From NCBI RefSeq assembly GCF_000936425.1, contig NZ_AVFK01000004.1:243882-307881 (forward strand): DNA of 64,000 bases, in the 5' to 3' direction. This document shows, piece after piece, positions 1 to 7,819 of this stretch. The translations under genes and the position numbers were made by a program. Each line of letters starts with the position of its first letter. Within the stretch, counting starts at the first letter, position 1. The stretch comes from Skermanella aerolata KACC 11604 (GTDB taxonomy: Bacteria; Pseudomonadota; Alphaproteobacteria; Azospirillales; Azospirillaceae). The notes under the pieces were generated by a model. That model did not search any database, had not been told where the DNA came from, and was given only the letters and a program-made list of their open reading frames with translations.

Positions 1-2
1 AG

Positions 3-821
3 GGGGCGAAGACCCTGATCATCGGCGTCGCCAATCGCGGCGGCCGCTTTGCGCCGAGCTGGCAGGAAACCATGCTGAAGGCGCTGGACCTCGGCATGGA
101 CATCGCCAGCGGCCTGCACAACAAGGTTTCGGACATCAAGCCGGTGGCGGAGAAGGCGTCGGCGCTCGGCCGTTCGCTGTTTGACGTGCGCCATCCAACG
201 CGGGAGTTCGACATCGGCACCGGCGAGCGGCGGCCGGGCAAGCGGCTGCTGGCGGTCGGGACAGACTGTTCCATCGGCAAGATGTTCACGGCGCTGGCGC
301 TGGAGAAGGAAATGCGGGCGCGCGGCTTCAAGGCCGATTTCCGCGCGACCGGCCAGACCGGCATCCTGATCGCCGGCGACGGCGTGTCGATCGACGCCGT
401 GGTGTCTGACTTCGTTTCGGGCGCGGTCGAGTTCCTGGCTCCCGCCAACGACGAGGACCACTGGGACGTCGTGGAAGGGCAGGCGTCGCTGCTGCACCCG
501 AGCTATGCCGGCGTGACCCTAGGGCTGGTCCACGGATCGCAGCCCGACGTGATGGTGATGTGCCACGAGCCGACCCGCCCGCACATGCGTGGTCTTCCCA
601 ACCGCAAGGTGCCGGACCTGAAGGACTGCATCGCGGTCCACGAGGCGGCGGCGCGGGTGACCAATCCCAATGCCAAGGTGATCGGCTTCAGCATCAACAC
701 GGCGGCGATGGACGACGCTGCCGCCGCCAAGTACCTGAAGGAGCTGGCCAACCGCTTCGGCATGCCGGCGGTCGATCCCGTCCGTGGGGGAGTGGCACCG
801 ATCGTAGACCTGCTGGGTTGA
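3..821 (+). CDS. dgcN: DgcN-like N-acetyltransferase, DUF1611 family (5' end outside window)
   Basis: The reading frame is already open at base 3, so the true start lies upstream of the window; 272 residues are visible. A P-loop-like signature GTDCSIGK, typical of the DUF1611 C-terminal domain, sits about 85 residues into the visible part. In characterised marine bacteria DgcN acetylates D-glutamate and the neighbouring DgcA racemises the N-acetyl product, feeding D-Glu into L-Glu metabolism. The next gene starts 4 bases after this stop and is the matching DgcA-type epimerase, which supports the assignment. The acetyltransferase reaction is taken from the described pair; an older name for the family is simply DUF1611. 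Confidence 0.8.
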   Translation, partial: GAKTLIIGVANRGGRFAPSWQETMLKALDLGMDIASGLHNKVSDIKPVAEKASALGRSLFDVRHPTREFDIGTGERRPGKRLLAVGTDCSIGKMFTALALEKEMRARGFKADFRATGQTGILIAGDGVSIDAVVSDFVSGAVEFLAPANDEDHWDVVEGQASLLHPSYAGVTLGLVHGSQPDVMVMCHEPTRPHMRGLPNRKVPDLKDCIAVHEAAARVTNPNAKVIGFSINTAAMDDAAAAKYLKELANRFGMPAVDPVRGGVAPIVDLLG

Positions 822-825
822 TGCA

Positions 826-1827
826 ATGGCAGCCGTTTCAGCGAAACGCACCCTGACCGTCCGCCGCGAGGTTTTCCCGATCCAGGGCACCTTCCGGATC
901 TCGCGCGGGGCCAAGACGGAGGCCCATGTCGTCGTCGCCGAGGTGGAGGACGGCGGAGTCGTCGGGCGCGGCGAATGCGTGCCCTATGCCCGCTACGGCG
1001 AAAGCATCGACGGCGTCGTCGAGCAGATCGAGAGTGTAGCGGCTGCCATCGGCGCCGGGATGGAGCAGGAGGAACTGCTGTCCGCCCTGCCGCCGGGCGC
1101 TGCCCGCAACGCGGTGGACTGCGCGCTTTGGGATCTGGCCTGCAAGCTGACCGGACAGCCGATCTGGGAGGTCGCCGACCTGGACGGCCCGCTGGAGCCG
1201 GTCGTTACCGCCTATACCCTCAGCCTGGATACAGTCGAGAACATGGCCGCCGCAGCAAAGGCATCGTCGCGCCGCCCGCTGCTGAAGCTGAAGCTGACGG
1301 GTGACGGCGACCTGGAGCGGGTCCGGGCGGTCCGGGAGAACGCGCCGGACGCCCGGCTGATCGTGGACGCCAACGAGGGCTGGACGGTGGAGCACCTGAA
1401 GCGCTTCGGCGACGCCTTCGCCGGTTTGAAGGTGGAGCTGATCGAGCAGCCGCTGCCGGCGGGACAGGACGACGCCCTGTTCGGCGTCGAATGTCCCGTG
1501 CCGCTGGGCGCCGACGAGTCGTGTCATGACCGGGGCACGCTGGACGAGCTTCGCGGCAAGTATCAGGTGGTCAACATCAAGCTCGACAAGACGGGCGGGT
1601 TGACTGAAGCGTTGCGGTTGAAATCGGATGCCGAGGATGCCGGCTTCCGCATCATGGTCGGCTGCATGCTGGCAAGCTCGCTCGCGATGGCTCCCGGCGT
1701 TGTGCTCGCGCAGGGCGTCGATCTGGTCGATCTGGACGGGCCGCTGTGGTTGGCTAGGGATAGGGTGCCCGGCCTCAAATACGAGGGCGAAACCGTCTTT
1801 CCGCCGGAGGCAGCGCTATGGGGGTGA
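826..1827 (+). CDS. dgcA: DgcA-like epimerase/racemase, enolase superfamily
   Basis: The 333-residue protein has the muconate-lactonizing fold of the enolase superfamily. The Lys-x-Lys catalytic motif is in LLKLKL (about residue 150). The metal ligands follow in LIVDANEGW, ELIEQPLP and GADES, and the second catalytic lysine is in NIKLDKTGG. This is the L-Ala-D/L-Glu epimerase type of active site; beside dgcN the likely substrate is N-acetyl-D-glutamate, although dipeptide epimerase activity is also possible. It lies 4 bases after dgcN and its stop overlaps the start of the adenine deaminase gene by 10 bases, so the three genes are almost certainly one transcript. Confidence 0.82.
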   Translation: MAAVSAKRTLTVRREVFPIQGTFRISRGAKTEAHVVVAEVEDGGVVGRGECVPYARYGESIDGVVEQIESVAAAIGAGMEQEELLSALPPGAARNAVDCALWDLACKLTGQPIWEVADLDGPLEPVVTAYTLSLDTVENMAAAAKASSRRPLLKLKLTGDGDLERVRAVRENAPDARLIVDANEGWTVEHLKRFGDAFAGLKVELIEQPLPAGQDDALFGVECPVPLGADESCHDRGTLDELRGKYQVVNIKLDKTGGLTEALRLKSDAEDAGFRIMVGCMLASSLAMAPGVVLAQGVDLVDLDGPLWLARDRVPGLKYEGETVFPPEAALWG

Positions 1828-3542
1828 GCAAGCCCGATGTGACCAGGGATGACCTGGAGCGGCGCATCGATCAGGCCATGGGCCGGACCAAGGCCGATCT
1901 GGTGATCAAGAACACCCGGTTCCTCAACGTGGTGACGGGGGAGATCGCGGAGGGCGACATCGCCGTGTGCGGCGACGTCATCGTCGGCACCTACGAGAGC
2001 TACGACGGCGACACCGTGATCGACGGCCGCGACCGGATCGCCGTGCCGGGCTTCATCGACACCCATGTCCATTGCGAGAGCACGCTGGTCTCGCCGTTCG
2101 AATTCGACCGTTGCGTCCTGCCGCGCGGCACGACGACGGCGATCTGCGACCCGCACGAGATCTGCAACGTCCTGGGCGAGGAGGGGCTGCAATACTTCCT
2201 CGACAGCTCCGTCGGGCTGGCGATGGACTTGCGGGTGCAGTTGTCCTCCTGCGTGCCCGCGACCGAGCTTGAGACTTCGGGGGCAAGGCTGGAAGCCGCC
2301 GACCTCGTGCGCCACAGGGGTCACCCCCAGGTGATCGGGCTGGCGGAGTTCATGAACTTCCCCGGCGTGCTGCACAAGGACCCGGGCGTGCTGGACAAGC
2401 TGGCGGCGTTCCAGGGCGGCCATATCGACGGGCACAGCCCGCTGGTCAGCGGTTACGACCTGAACGCCTACCTGTCGTGCGGCATCAAGAACTGCCACGA
2501 GACGACCGGAGTCGAGGAGGCGCGCGAGAAGCTGCGGAAAGGCATGCAGGTGCTGATCCGGGACGGCAGCGTGTCGAAGGACGTCAATACGCTGGCCCCT
2601 ATCATCGACGCGATGACGTCGCCGTTCCTGGGCTTCTGCACCGACGACCGCAACCCGCTCGACATCGCCGAGGAAGGCCATATCGACCACCTGATCCGGC
2701 GTTCGATCGCCCTGGGCGCTCCGGTCGAGTCGGTCTACAGGGCCGCCACGTGGTCGGCGGCGCGCGGCTTCGGGCTGACCGACCGGGGGCTGATAGCGCC
2801 GGGCTTCCGCGCCGATATCGTGCTGCTGGACGATCTGGCCGACTGCCGCGTCAACTCGGTGATCCGCAGCGGCCGGCTTGTCGGACCGGAGAGTTTCGAG
2901 GGGCGGCCGACGGTGGCGGCGGTCGGCCTGAACTCGCTGAAGCTGGACCAGGTCACGCCCGATATCTTCCGCGTCGCCTCAAACGGCCCGACCGGGCCGG
3001 TGATCGGGCTGATCCCCGGCAAGATCCTGACCGAGCACCTGACGGAGAGCCTGCCGTATCGCAACGGCGAGCGTCACCCCGATCCGGAAGCCGATATCCT
3101 CAAGGTCTGCGTGCTCAGCCGCCACGGCACCAACCGCAACGTCGGGCGCGGCTTCGTCAAGGGCTTCGGCCTGAAGCGCGGCGCGCTGGCATCCAGCGTC
3201 GGCCATGACAGCCACAACGTCATCGTGGTGGGTGCGGACGATGCCGACATGGCTGTTGCGGTCAACCGGCTGATCGAGCTTCAGGGCGGCTTCGTGTCTG
3301 TTCTGGACGGCAACGTGACAGGAGAACTGGCCCTGCCGCTGGCCGGCCTGATCAGCGACCGCAGCTTCGAGGAAGTCGAGCACCAGTTGATCGCTTCACG
3401 GGCCGCCGTCCGCGCGATGGGCTGCCCGCTTGCCGAACCGTTCCTGCAACTGGCCTTCCTGCCGCTGCCGGTGATCCCGCACCTGAAGATTACCGACATG
3501 GGTCTGGTGGACGTGGACCGCTTCGAACTGATCCCGGCGTAA
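1818..3542 (+). CDS. ade: Adenine deaminase
   Basis: The 574-residue amidohydrolase converts adenine to hypoxanthine and ammonia. The metal-binding HxH is seen in PGFIDTHVHCE (about residue 80). DGHSPLVSGYDLNAY and FCTDDRNP carry further active-site residues, and the length is usual for bacterial Ade. The ATG start at 1818 is preceded by GGAGG at 1805-1809. It overlaps dgcA by 10 bases and is probably translationally coupled to it. Pairing of adenine salvage with D-Glu catabolism suggests a nitrogen-scavenging operon; that link is inference. The gene ends about 24 bases before the converging cassette gene. Confidence 0.9.
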   Translation: MGVSKPDVTRDDLERRIDQAMGRTKADLVIKNTRFLNVVTGEIAEGDIAVCGDVIVGTYESYDGDTVIDGRDRIAVPGFIDTHVHCESTLVSPFEFDRCVLPRGTTTAICDPHEICNVLGEEGLQYFLDSSVGLAMDLRVQLSSCVPATELETSGARLEAADLVRHRGHPQVIGLAEFMNFPGVLHKDPGVLDKLAAFQGGHIDGHSPLVSGYDLNAYLSCGIKNCHETTGVEEAREKLRKGMQVLIRDGSVSKDVNTLAPIIDAMTSPFLGFCTDDRNPLDIAEEGHIDHLIRRSIALGAPVESVYRAATWSAARGFGLTDRGLIAPGFRADIVLLDDLADCRVNSVIRSGRLVGPESFEGRPTVAAVGLNSLKLDQVTPDIFRVASNGPTGPVIGLIPGKILTEHLTESLPYRNGERHPDPEADILKVCVLSRHGTNRNVGRGFVKGFGLKRGALASSVGHDSHNVIVVGADDADMAVAVNRLIELQGGFVSVLDGNVTGELALPLAGLISDRSFEEVEHQLIASRAAVRAMGCPLAEPFLQLAFLPLPVIPHLKITDMGLVDVDRFELIPA

Positions 3543-3565
3543 GGTCGGGGGCGTTAAAATCGGTT

Positions 3566-4846
3566 CTATGGATGACTGGCCAATTGGTTTTTTGCAGTCA
3601 ATGCCGAGACGCCGAAATAATCAGCGGCTTCTTCGATCCGGTCTTCGGAAAAATCGTCATTGAGGAATGCCTGAAGAGAATCGATCGGGCAGAGGAACTC
3701 TGCGGCGAACGCTCGCTGCACCTTCTGGCGTGCTGTTCTGGTGTCGGTTGCCGGAAGCCATGCGTCGGTAGCTGGCGCAATCAAAAAATCGGCCAGGAAT
3801 CTTGCCGCTTCGAACCTGCGGCCGGAAGCGCTCCGCCTCTTGAACAGGAGTTTGAGCCGGGAGTCGCCGGGCTCACGGACGGCAAGTCCGAACGGAGCCT
3901 TCGGGTCCGTTCCAGGTTCGGGTGAAAAGGAGCGGACAGGGATATCGAACAGGCTCGCCAGTTCCTTATCCGTTACGGCATCCCGCGTAATGGCCCATGC
4001 GCGCCGGGCCGCCGTGGCAAGTGTCCGACCGCGACTCCAGGGAGGCACACCAGGGGAAAAATGAAGGTTCTGCAATGCATTCGGCGTGTGTATGCAAGCG
4101 GGGGTTCCCGTTCTGGTCGCAATACGCGTCGTCCGCTGAATCGCTTCATTCAGGGCAGTCCTGGGCAAAGTGGGCGCGATCTCGTCCAACGCTGCTTGCC
4201 CTGCTTGTTCTCTCAGGGTCAGGAGGTCTAGGAGGGCCTGTTCCGGAGCTTCGTCGGGATCGAAGCCAAGTTGAGCTTCCAATCTCCGCCGCTCCCGCTC
4301 CTTCGGATCTTGCCTTTCAGCGGCGACTTCGGTCCAGAGGCGGGACAAGTCGGTTTCTCCGGCCTTCTGCTGCCGCAACCGGACCAGTACATGGTCGATG
4401 AAGGCATCCACCGTCGATTCGAAATCGTTGCCTTCTATCGTCGCTTTGAAATCCGCCAGATAGCGAATCGGCTCCGGTGATTTCTGTCGTGACGGCTGGC
4501 ACGAAACTTCGATTGTTTCCCCATCGCTGCTGAACGTCACCGGAGGCCAGATAAAGCCATGACCGGCTGCCGGCATTTCATGCGCCATCCTCCATGAAGC
4601 CGGAAACTCACCCCACGAGGATTGAGGTTCCCACCGCAGACGCCACCAGTTGGCGGCGAACCACAAGGCCAGCGGATAGGCGGAAACATGAACATGGTCA
4701 TGAACGGTGTGGGATAAGGTGTCTTCGATATGCGTCGCCACAAAGTCGCCGGCGGCGATGTGAAGGTGCGTGGCTGTCACACGATCCTCAGGCAGGCCGC
4801 AGTCGCACGCAACCCATTCGGCATCCATCACGAACTTTGTCGGCAT
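3566..4846 (-). CDS. ImmA/IrrE-like protein with degenerate metalloprotease site
   Basis: The ATG at 4846 has GGAG seven bases upstream and gives 426 residues; a TTG at 4858 would add four. The C-terminal third resembles ImmA/IrrE proteins: a helix where HExxH is expected, then the typical TARQKVQRAFAAEFLCP segment and a closing helix-turn-helix-like tail. At the expected zinc site the sequence reads RFEAARFLADFLI, so both histidines are missing, and the third ligand position looks like Gln. The N-terminal 170 residues (YPLALWFAANWWRLRWEP, GHGFIWPPV) form an unrecognised domain. The start overlaps the upstream small gene by 19 bases. Base composition is lower in GC than the flanks, which suggests transfer. 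Role unknown; a defence, toxin-antitoxin or regulatory function is a guess. Confidence 0.7.
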   Translation of the reverse strand: MPTKFVMDAEWVACDCGLPEDRVTATHLHIAAGDFVATHIEDTLSHTVHDHVHVSAYPLALWFAANWWRLRWEPQSSWGEFPASWRMAHEMPAAGHGFIWPPVTFSSDGETIEVSCQPSRQKSPEPIRYLADFKATIEGNDFESTVDAFIDHVLVRLRQQKAGETDLSRLWTEVAAERQDPKERERRRLEAQLGFDPDEAPEQALLDLLTLREQAGQAALDEIAPTLPRTALNEAIQRTTRIATRTGTPACIHTPNALQNLHFSPGVPPWSRGRTLATAARRAWAITRDAVTDKELASLFDIPVRSFSPEPGTDPKAPFGLAVREPGDSRLKLLFKRRSASGRRFEAARFLADFLIAPATDAWLPATDTRTARQKVQRAFAAEFLCPIDSLQAFLNDDFSEDRIEEAADYFGVSALTAKNQLASHP

Positions 4847-5271
4847 ACCGCACTCCAACGCTTCCGGACATCGACTGCCAGCGGGTCGTCCTCACCCATC
4901 GGATAGCCATGATAAATCCCCTGAACCCTGTTCTCCAGGATCGCTTCGACAGGATCGCCGTTCCGAGCTACTGCCCAGACGTTTTTTGGCCAATCCCCGT
5001 CCATCTCCACGCTCACCAATCCAAGGACGGCGCCCTGTCGAAGCAGGCGGGTGGCCTCGGCCTTTGAGAAGATCACCACGGCATCGCACAGCGTCTTGTT
5101 CTGGCGAGCCGATCCGGGAGGCGTCAGTCCAAAGTCTCCCGGATGCATTTTGTGCATCGGATTGCCGCCATACCCAATCCTGAGAGAAATGGATCGCAGC
5201 AATTGCTCTTCTTCTAAGCTGGATGAGAGTGGGCGTATCGCACGTTTCGGGTTTGCCGTTCGCTTCGCCAT
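4828..5271 (-). CDS. Conserved small protein, partner of the ImmA/IrrE-like gene
   Basis: This 147-residue soluble protein has no signal peptide or membrane segment. A distinctive central stretch, GNPMHKMHPGDFGLTPP followed by RQNKTLCDAV, and a C-terminal YHGYPM look like conserved blocks. I recall the same small protein beside ImmA/IrrE-like genes in other bacteria, but could not check this. It is the first gene of a two-gene unit; its end overlaps the next start by 19 bases, implying coupled translation. Like its partner it stands out from its neighbours by lower GC. No enzymatic motif is recognised. It could be an antitoxin, a substrate or a cofactor of the partner. Confidence 0.65.
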   Translation of the reverse strand: MAKRTANPKRAIRPLSSSLEEEQLLRSISLRIGYGGNPMHKMHPGDFGLTPPGSARQNKTLCDAVVIFSKAEATRLLRQGAVLGLVSVEMDGDWPKNVWAVARNGDPVEAILENRVQGIYHGYPMGEDDPLAVDVRKRWSAVCRQSS

Positions 5272-5385
5272 CGATCAGCCATGAGAGCAAGAAGCAAGCG
5301 GCTGTGACCGCCGCTCGTTCCTGAAGAGAAGGCGCCTCTCATAGCAGTCACGGTGAAAAATCGAAAGAGTTAGTGTTTGCCCCGA

Positions 5386-5991
5386 TTAACGCTTAGCCAG
5401 CTTCGCGGCCAGCGTCACGTCGGCGTGGAAGAGGGGTTCTTCGACGCGGTTGCCGCGCAGGATGTAGCTGGGGTGGAAGGTCGGTACGACTATGGCGTCC
5501 GGGTAGAGGCGGCAGGGGAGTTCCTGGCCGCGCAGGGCCGTGATGCCGCTCTGGCCGGTCAGCGCCCACATCGGCGTGCGGCCCAGCGCGATGACGACGG
5601 CCGGCTTGATCTCGTTGAGGGTCCGGCGCAGGTGTTCGACTTCGGCGGCGTATTCGGCGAGGCAGTAGTCCGAGATGCCCATCGGACCCAAATCCTCCGC
5701 GACCTCGACGCCGAGTTTCCGGGCCTTGGTCCGCGAGGAGAAGAAATGGCCGACCTTGTTGCCGGGCGGCTGGTAGCGGAAGGTGTTGCCGACAAGGCAA
5801 GTGGCGCGGTCCAGCCCGACGGATTTCAGGTTCTCGTCCAGCATACGGCCGCTGACGCCGACGAAGGGTTTGCCGGTGCGCGCTTCCTCAGCGCCGGGAG
5901 CTTCGCCTATGATGGCGATGCGACCGCCGGCCGGGTCCTTGGTAGGATACTGGTAATCGACGAAAGGCAGTTCGGTTAGAGAGGCAGTCAC
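5386..5991 (-). CDS. Uracil-DNA glycosylase superfamily protein
   Basis: The 201-residue protein carries the family-4-type motif GEAPGAEEARTGKPFVG near the N-terminus and a C-terminal HPSYILRG, the counterpart of the UDG motif that contacts DNA. These fit the SPO1-polymerase-related/UDG superfamily, which removes uracil from DNA. Only three cysteines are present, and not in the spacing that holds the 4Fe-4S cluster of classical family-4 enzymes. The exact subfamily and substrate are therefore open. Its start overlaps the stop of the methyltransferase gene by 4 bases, so the two are probably co-transcribed. Confidence 0.75.
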   Translation of the reverse strand: MTASLTELPFVDYQYPTKDPAGGRIAIIGEAPGAEEARTGKPFVGVSGRMLDENLKSVGLDRATCLVGNTFRYQPPGNKVGHFFSSRTKARKLGVEVAEDLGPMGISDYCLAEYAAEVEHLRRTLNEIKPAVVIALGRTPMWALTGQSGITALRGQELPCRLYPDAIVVPTFHPSYILRGNRVEEPLFHADVTLAAKLAKR

Positions 5992-6695
5992 TGGTCAGGC
6001 TTTCGCAGCAGGTTGATCCGGATTGGCTGGTCGAACCACCAGGCGCCTTCGCGCTGCTCGCCGGAGGCCTGGAAAAGCGCGCGCAGATGCGCGTCCTCCG
6101 TGCGGATCAGGGTCGAGCGGGTCGGATCGACGCCCGCCATGCGGTCAGCGAAGCTCTGGTAGTCATCGTGCTTCACCGGATTGAGGTAGAACAGCTCATC
6201 CACCGCTTCCAGTACCCGGACGGATTTCAGTGCCTTCAACGCTGCGGCCCGGACATCCGTTTCGTCGTCGACCAGCTTGGTCAGTTCGAAATAGCCGCCG
6301 CGCGGTTCCGGTTCGTGGATCAGCGCCAGACCGCCCGGCTTCAGCACGCGCGCCGTCTCGGCCAGCGCCTTCGCCATGTGTGGGATCGGTACGTGGTGCA
6401 GGCTGTTCATGAAGATCACCGCATCGACGCTGTCGTTGTGCATCGGCAGGTTCTCGCCCACACCCTTGATATAGCGCTCGTCCCGGACCGGCTGGGCGGC
6501 GCGGGCGCGGTTCAGGGCCTCGTCGAGGATTTCGACGCCCGTCACATGGGCGCCCCGTTTGGCGAGGGCGCGAACTAAAGAGCCTTCGCCGCAGCCGACA
6601 TCCACGATGCGGGCGCCTTCGATCGGCAGAAGGCTTGCGATCACGTCCATCGCCTTGCGGCGCTCTGGGGCAGGGTGGGTGTGCTGGTCTTGCAT
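5988..6695 (-). CDS. Class I SAM-dependent methyltransferase
   Basis: The SAM-binding signature IVDVGCGEGSLVRAL is close to the N-terminus, followed by VTGVEILDEAL and the motif-II-like DSVDAVIFMNSLHHVP. This is the Methyltransf_11 (UbiE-like) architecture. The ATG at 6695 is preferred over a TTG at 6749 because GGAGAG lies nine bases before it; this gives 235 residues. The substrate cannot be told from sequence. Its 3' end overlaps the UDG-like gene by 4 bases. Confidence 0.78.
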   Translation of the reverse strand: MQDQHTHPAPERRKAMDVIASLLPIEGARIVDVGCGEGSLVRALAKRGAHVTGVEILDEALNRARAAQPVRDERYIKGVGENLPMHNDSVDAVIFMNSLHHVPIPHMAKALAETARVLKPGGLALIHEPEPRGGYFELTKLVDDETDVRAAALKALKSVRVLEAVDELFYLNPVKHDDYQSFADRMAGVDPTRSTLIRTEDAHLRALFQASGEQREGAWWFDQPIRINLLRKPDQ

Positions 6696-6827
6696 GGCGA
6701 TCGTCTCTCCGGTCAGGCGCGCGATCTGACTAACAGATTTTGCAGCCAATAGGAGCGGGGAGATCAGAGATCAACGAAAATCGGCGCTTCGGTATGCTGT
6801 GGACCGAGAAGGGGGCGTCGGTTCCGG

Positions 6828-7214
6828 TCAGGCCGACAGATCGATCGTTCCGCCGCCGGGACCCTGTCCAAGCGTGCGGGCACGGCCGGCGGCGGCGATC
6901 ATGCTCTGGACGTTCTGCTGGTCGGAAGACTTCATCTCCGTCACATAGGCGCTGGTGGCGCCGGTCAGCGTGGGGACCTTCGCGCCCGCTTTGGTCGATG
7001 CATTGGTTTCCTGGATCGCCTTGCTGTCTTCGCCGACGATGGATTTGGTGACGCCGGTCAGTGGCTCGACCCGCGCATTGACCTTCATTCCGTCGTTGGT
7101 GTTGCTGACCTGCCGATTGATTTCCTGGTTGAACGCCTGCGTCTGTGGCGTCAGGTCACGCACCTTGGGAGCCGTCCGCATGAGATCGGGCGAGATCGGG
7201 GAAGATGAAACCAT
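6828..7214 (-). CDS. Hypothetical small protein
   Basis: The 128-residue protein is polar, with no signal peptide or membrane segment. It is rich in Thr, Gln, Ala and Ser and ends in a Gly-rich tail (LGQGPGGGTIDLSA). It is not recognised. The ending resembles that of the other small orphan at 60075-60356 (GRGKIVDIKA), which may be chance. It stands alone between a divergently spaced methyltransferase operon and a 300-base gap. Coding status is supported mainly by length and GC-rich third positions. Confidence 0.5.
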   Translation of the reverse strand: MVSSSPISPDLMRTAPKVRDLTPQTQAFNQEINRQVSNTNDGMKVNARVEPLTGVTKSIVGEDSKAIQETNASTKAGAKVPTLTGATSAYVTEMKSSDQQNVQSMIAAAGRARTLGQGPGGGTIDLSA

Positions 7215-7516
7215 GGTGACGCTATCCCTGGACCGGCGGACGAAGCTTAGCTCTTATATGATTCTTCAGGATTATATCATAGCACTTTCAACAGGGGTAT
7301 AGAGTCGCAGGGCTTTAAGAATGCTGTTGCACCGGACGCGGTCGTCATTGTACATGGACCCCAGCATCAAGAGTTGGGCTGGCGCCCAACACCAACCTGC
7401 CTTCCCGGGCAAGGTGGTGGTTCCGGTAACGGAACGATGCGGCCTGAACCGGCAACTATACGGGAACGAGCCGCTGCGTCAGCCCTCCTCGGCACAGAAG
7501 CCAGGAGGGTTTAGTC
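7215..7516. other. Intergenic stretch with inverted repeats
   Basis: No gene is seen here. It separates two divergent small genes and is AT-richer near 7250-7300, as expected for promoters. A short inverted repeat GTTCCGgtaaCGGAAC lies near 7421-7436. A ribosome-binding site, AGGAGGG, sits just before the gene at 7517. Confidence 0.4.
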
Positions 7517-7819
7517 ATGTCTGAACGTCAGCCCGTCGTCCCCGTCGCCGGTCCCTGTACCATCCCGCTGTGCGGCCCTGCCGACACGCTCGAATTGATC
7601 GCGGGCGGCAGCCGCGCCACCGCGCGCGAGCCGGACCGGCGCGAATGGGTGTTCGCCGCCGTCCATCGCGGTCGGGGGACATGGACGCATCTTTACCTTG
7701 TCGTCGAGTCGTCCCGCCGGGGACGTCCGGAGATCCACCTGTGCCTCGTGCTGGAAGGCGAGCGCCTCGAAGAGGCCCGCCGGCGCGCCGCCGCGGATTG
7801 GTGGCGCCCGGTCAGGTGA
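7517..7819 (+). CDS. Hypothetical small protein
   Basis: This 100-residue basic protein follows a strong AGGAGGG ribosome-binding site about seven bases before the ATG. It has no membrane segment and no recognised domain; the middle (WTHLYLVVESS, IHLCLVLEGE) suggests two beta strands. Its last 8 bases overlap the end of the convergent aminotransferase gene. The good start signal argues for a real gene; function unknown. Confidence 0.5.
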   Translation: MSERQPVVPVAGPCTIPLCGPADTLELIAGGSRATAREPDRREWVFAAVHRGRGTWTHLYLVVESSRRGRPEIHLCLVLEGERLEEARRRAAADWWRPVR

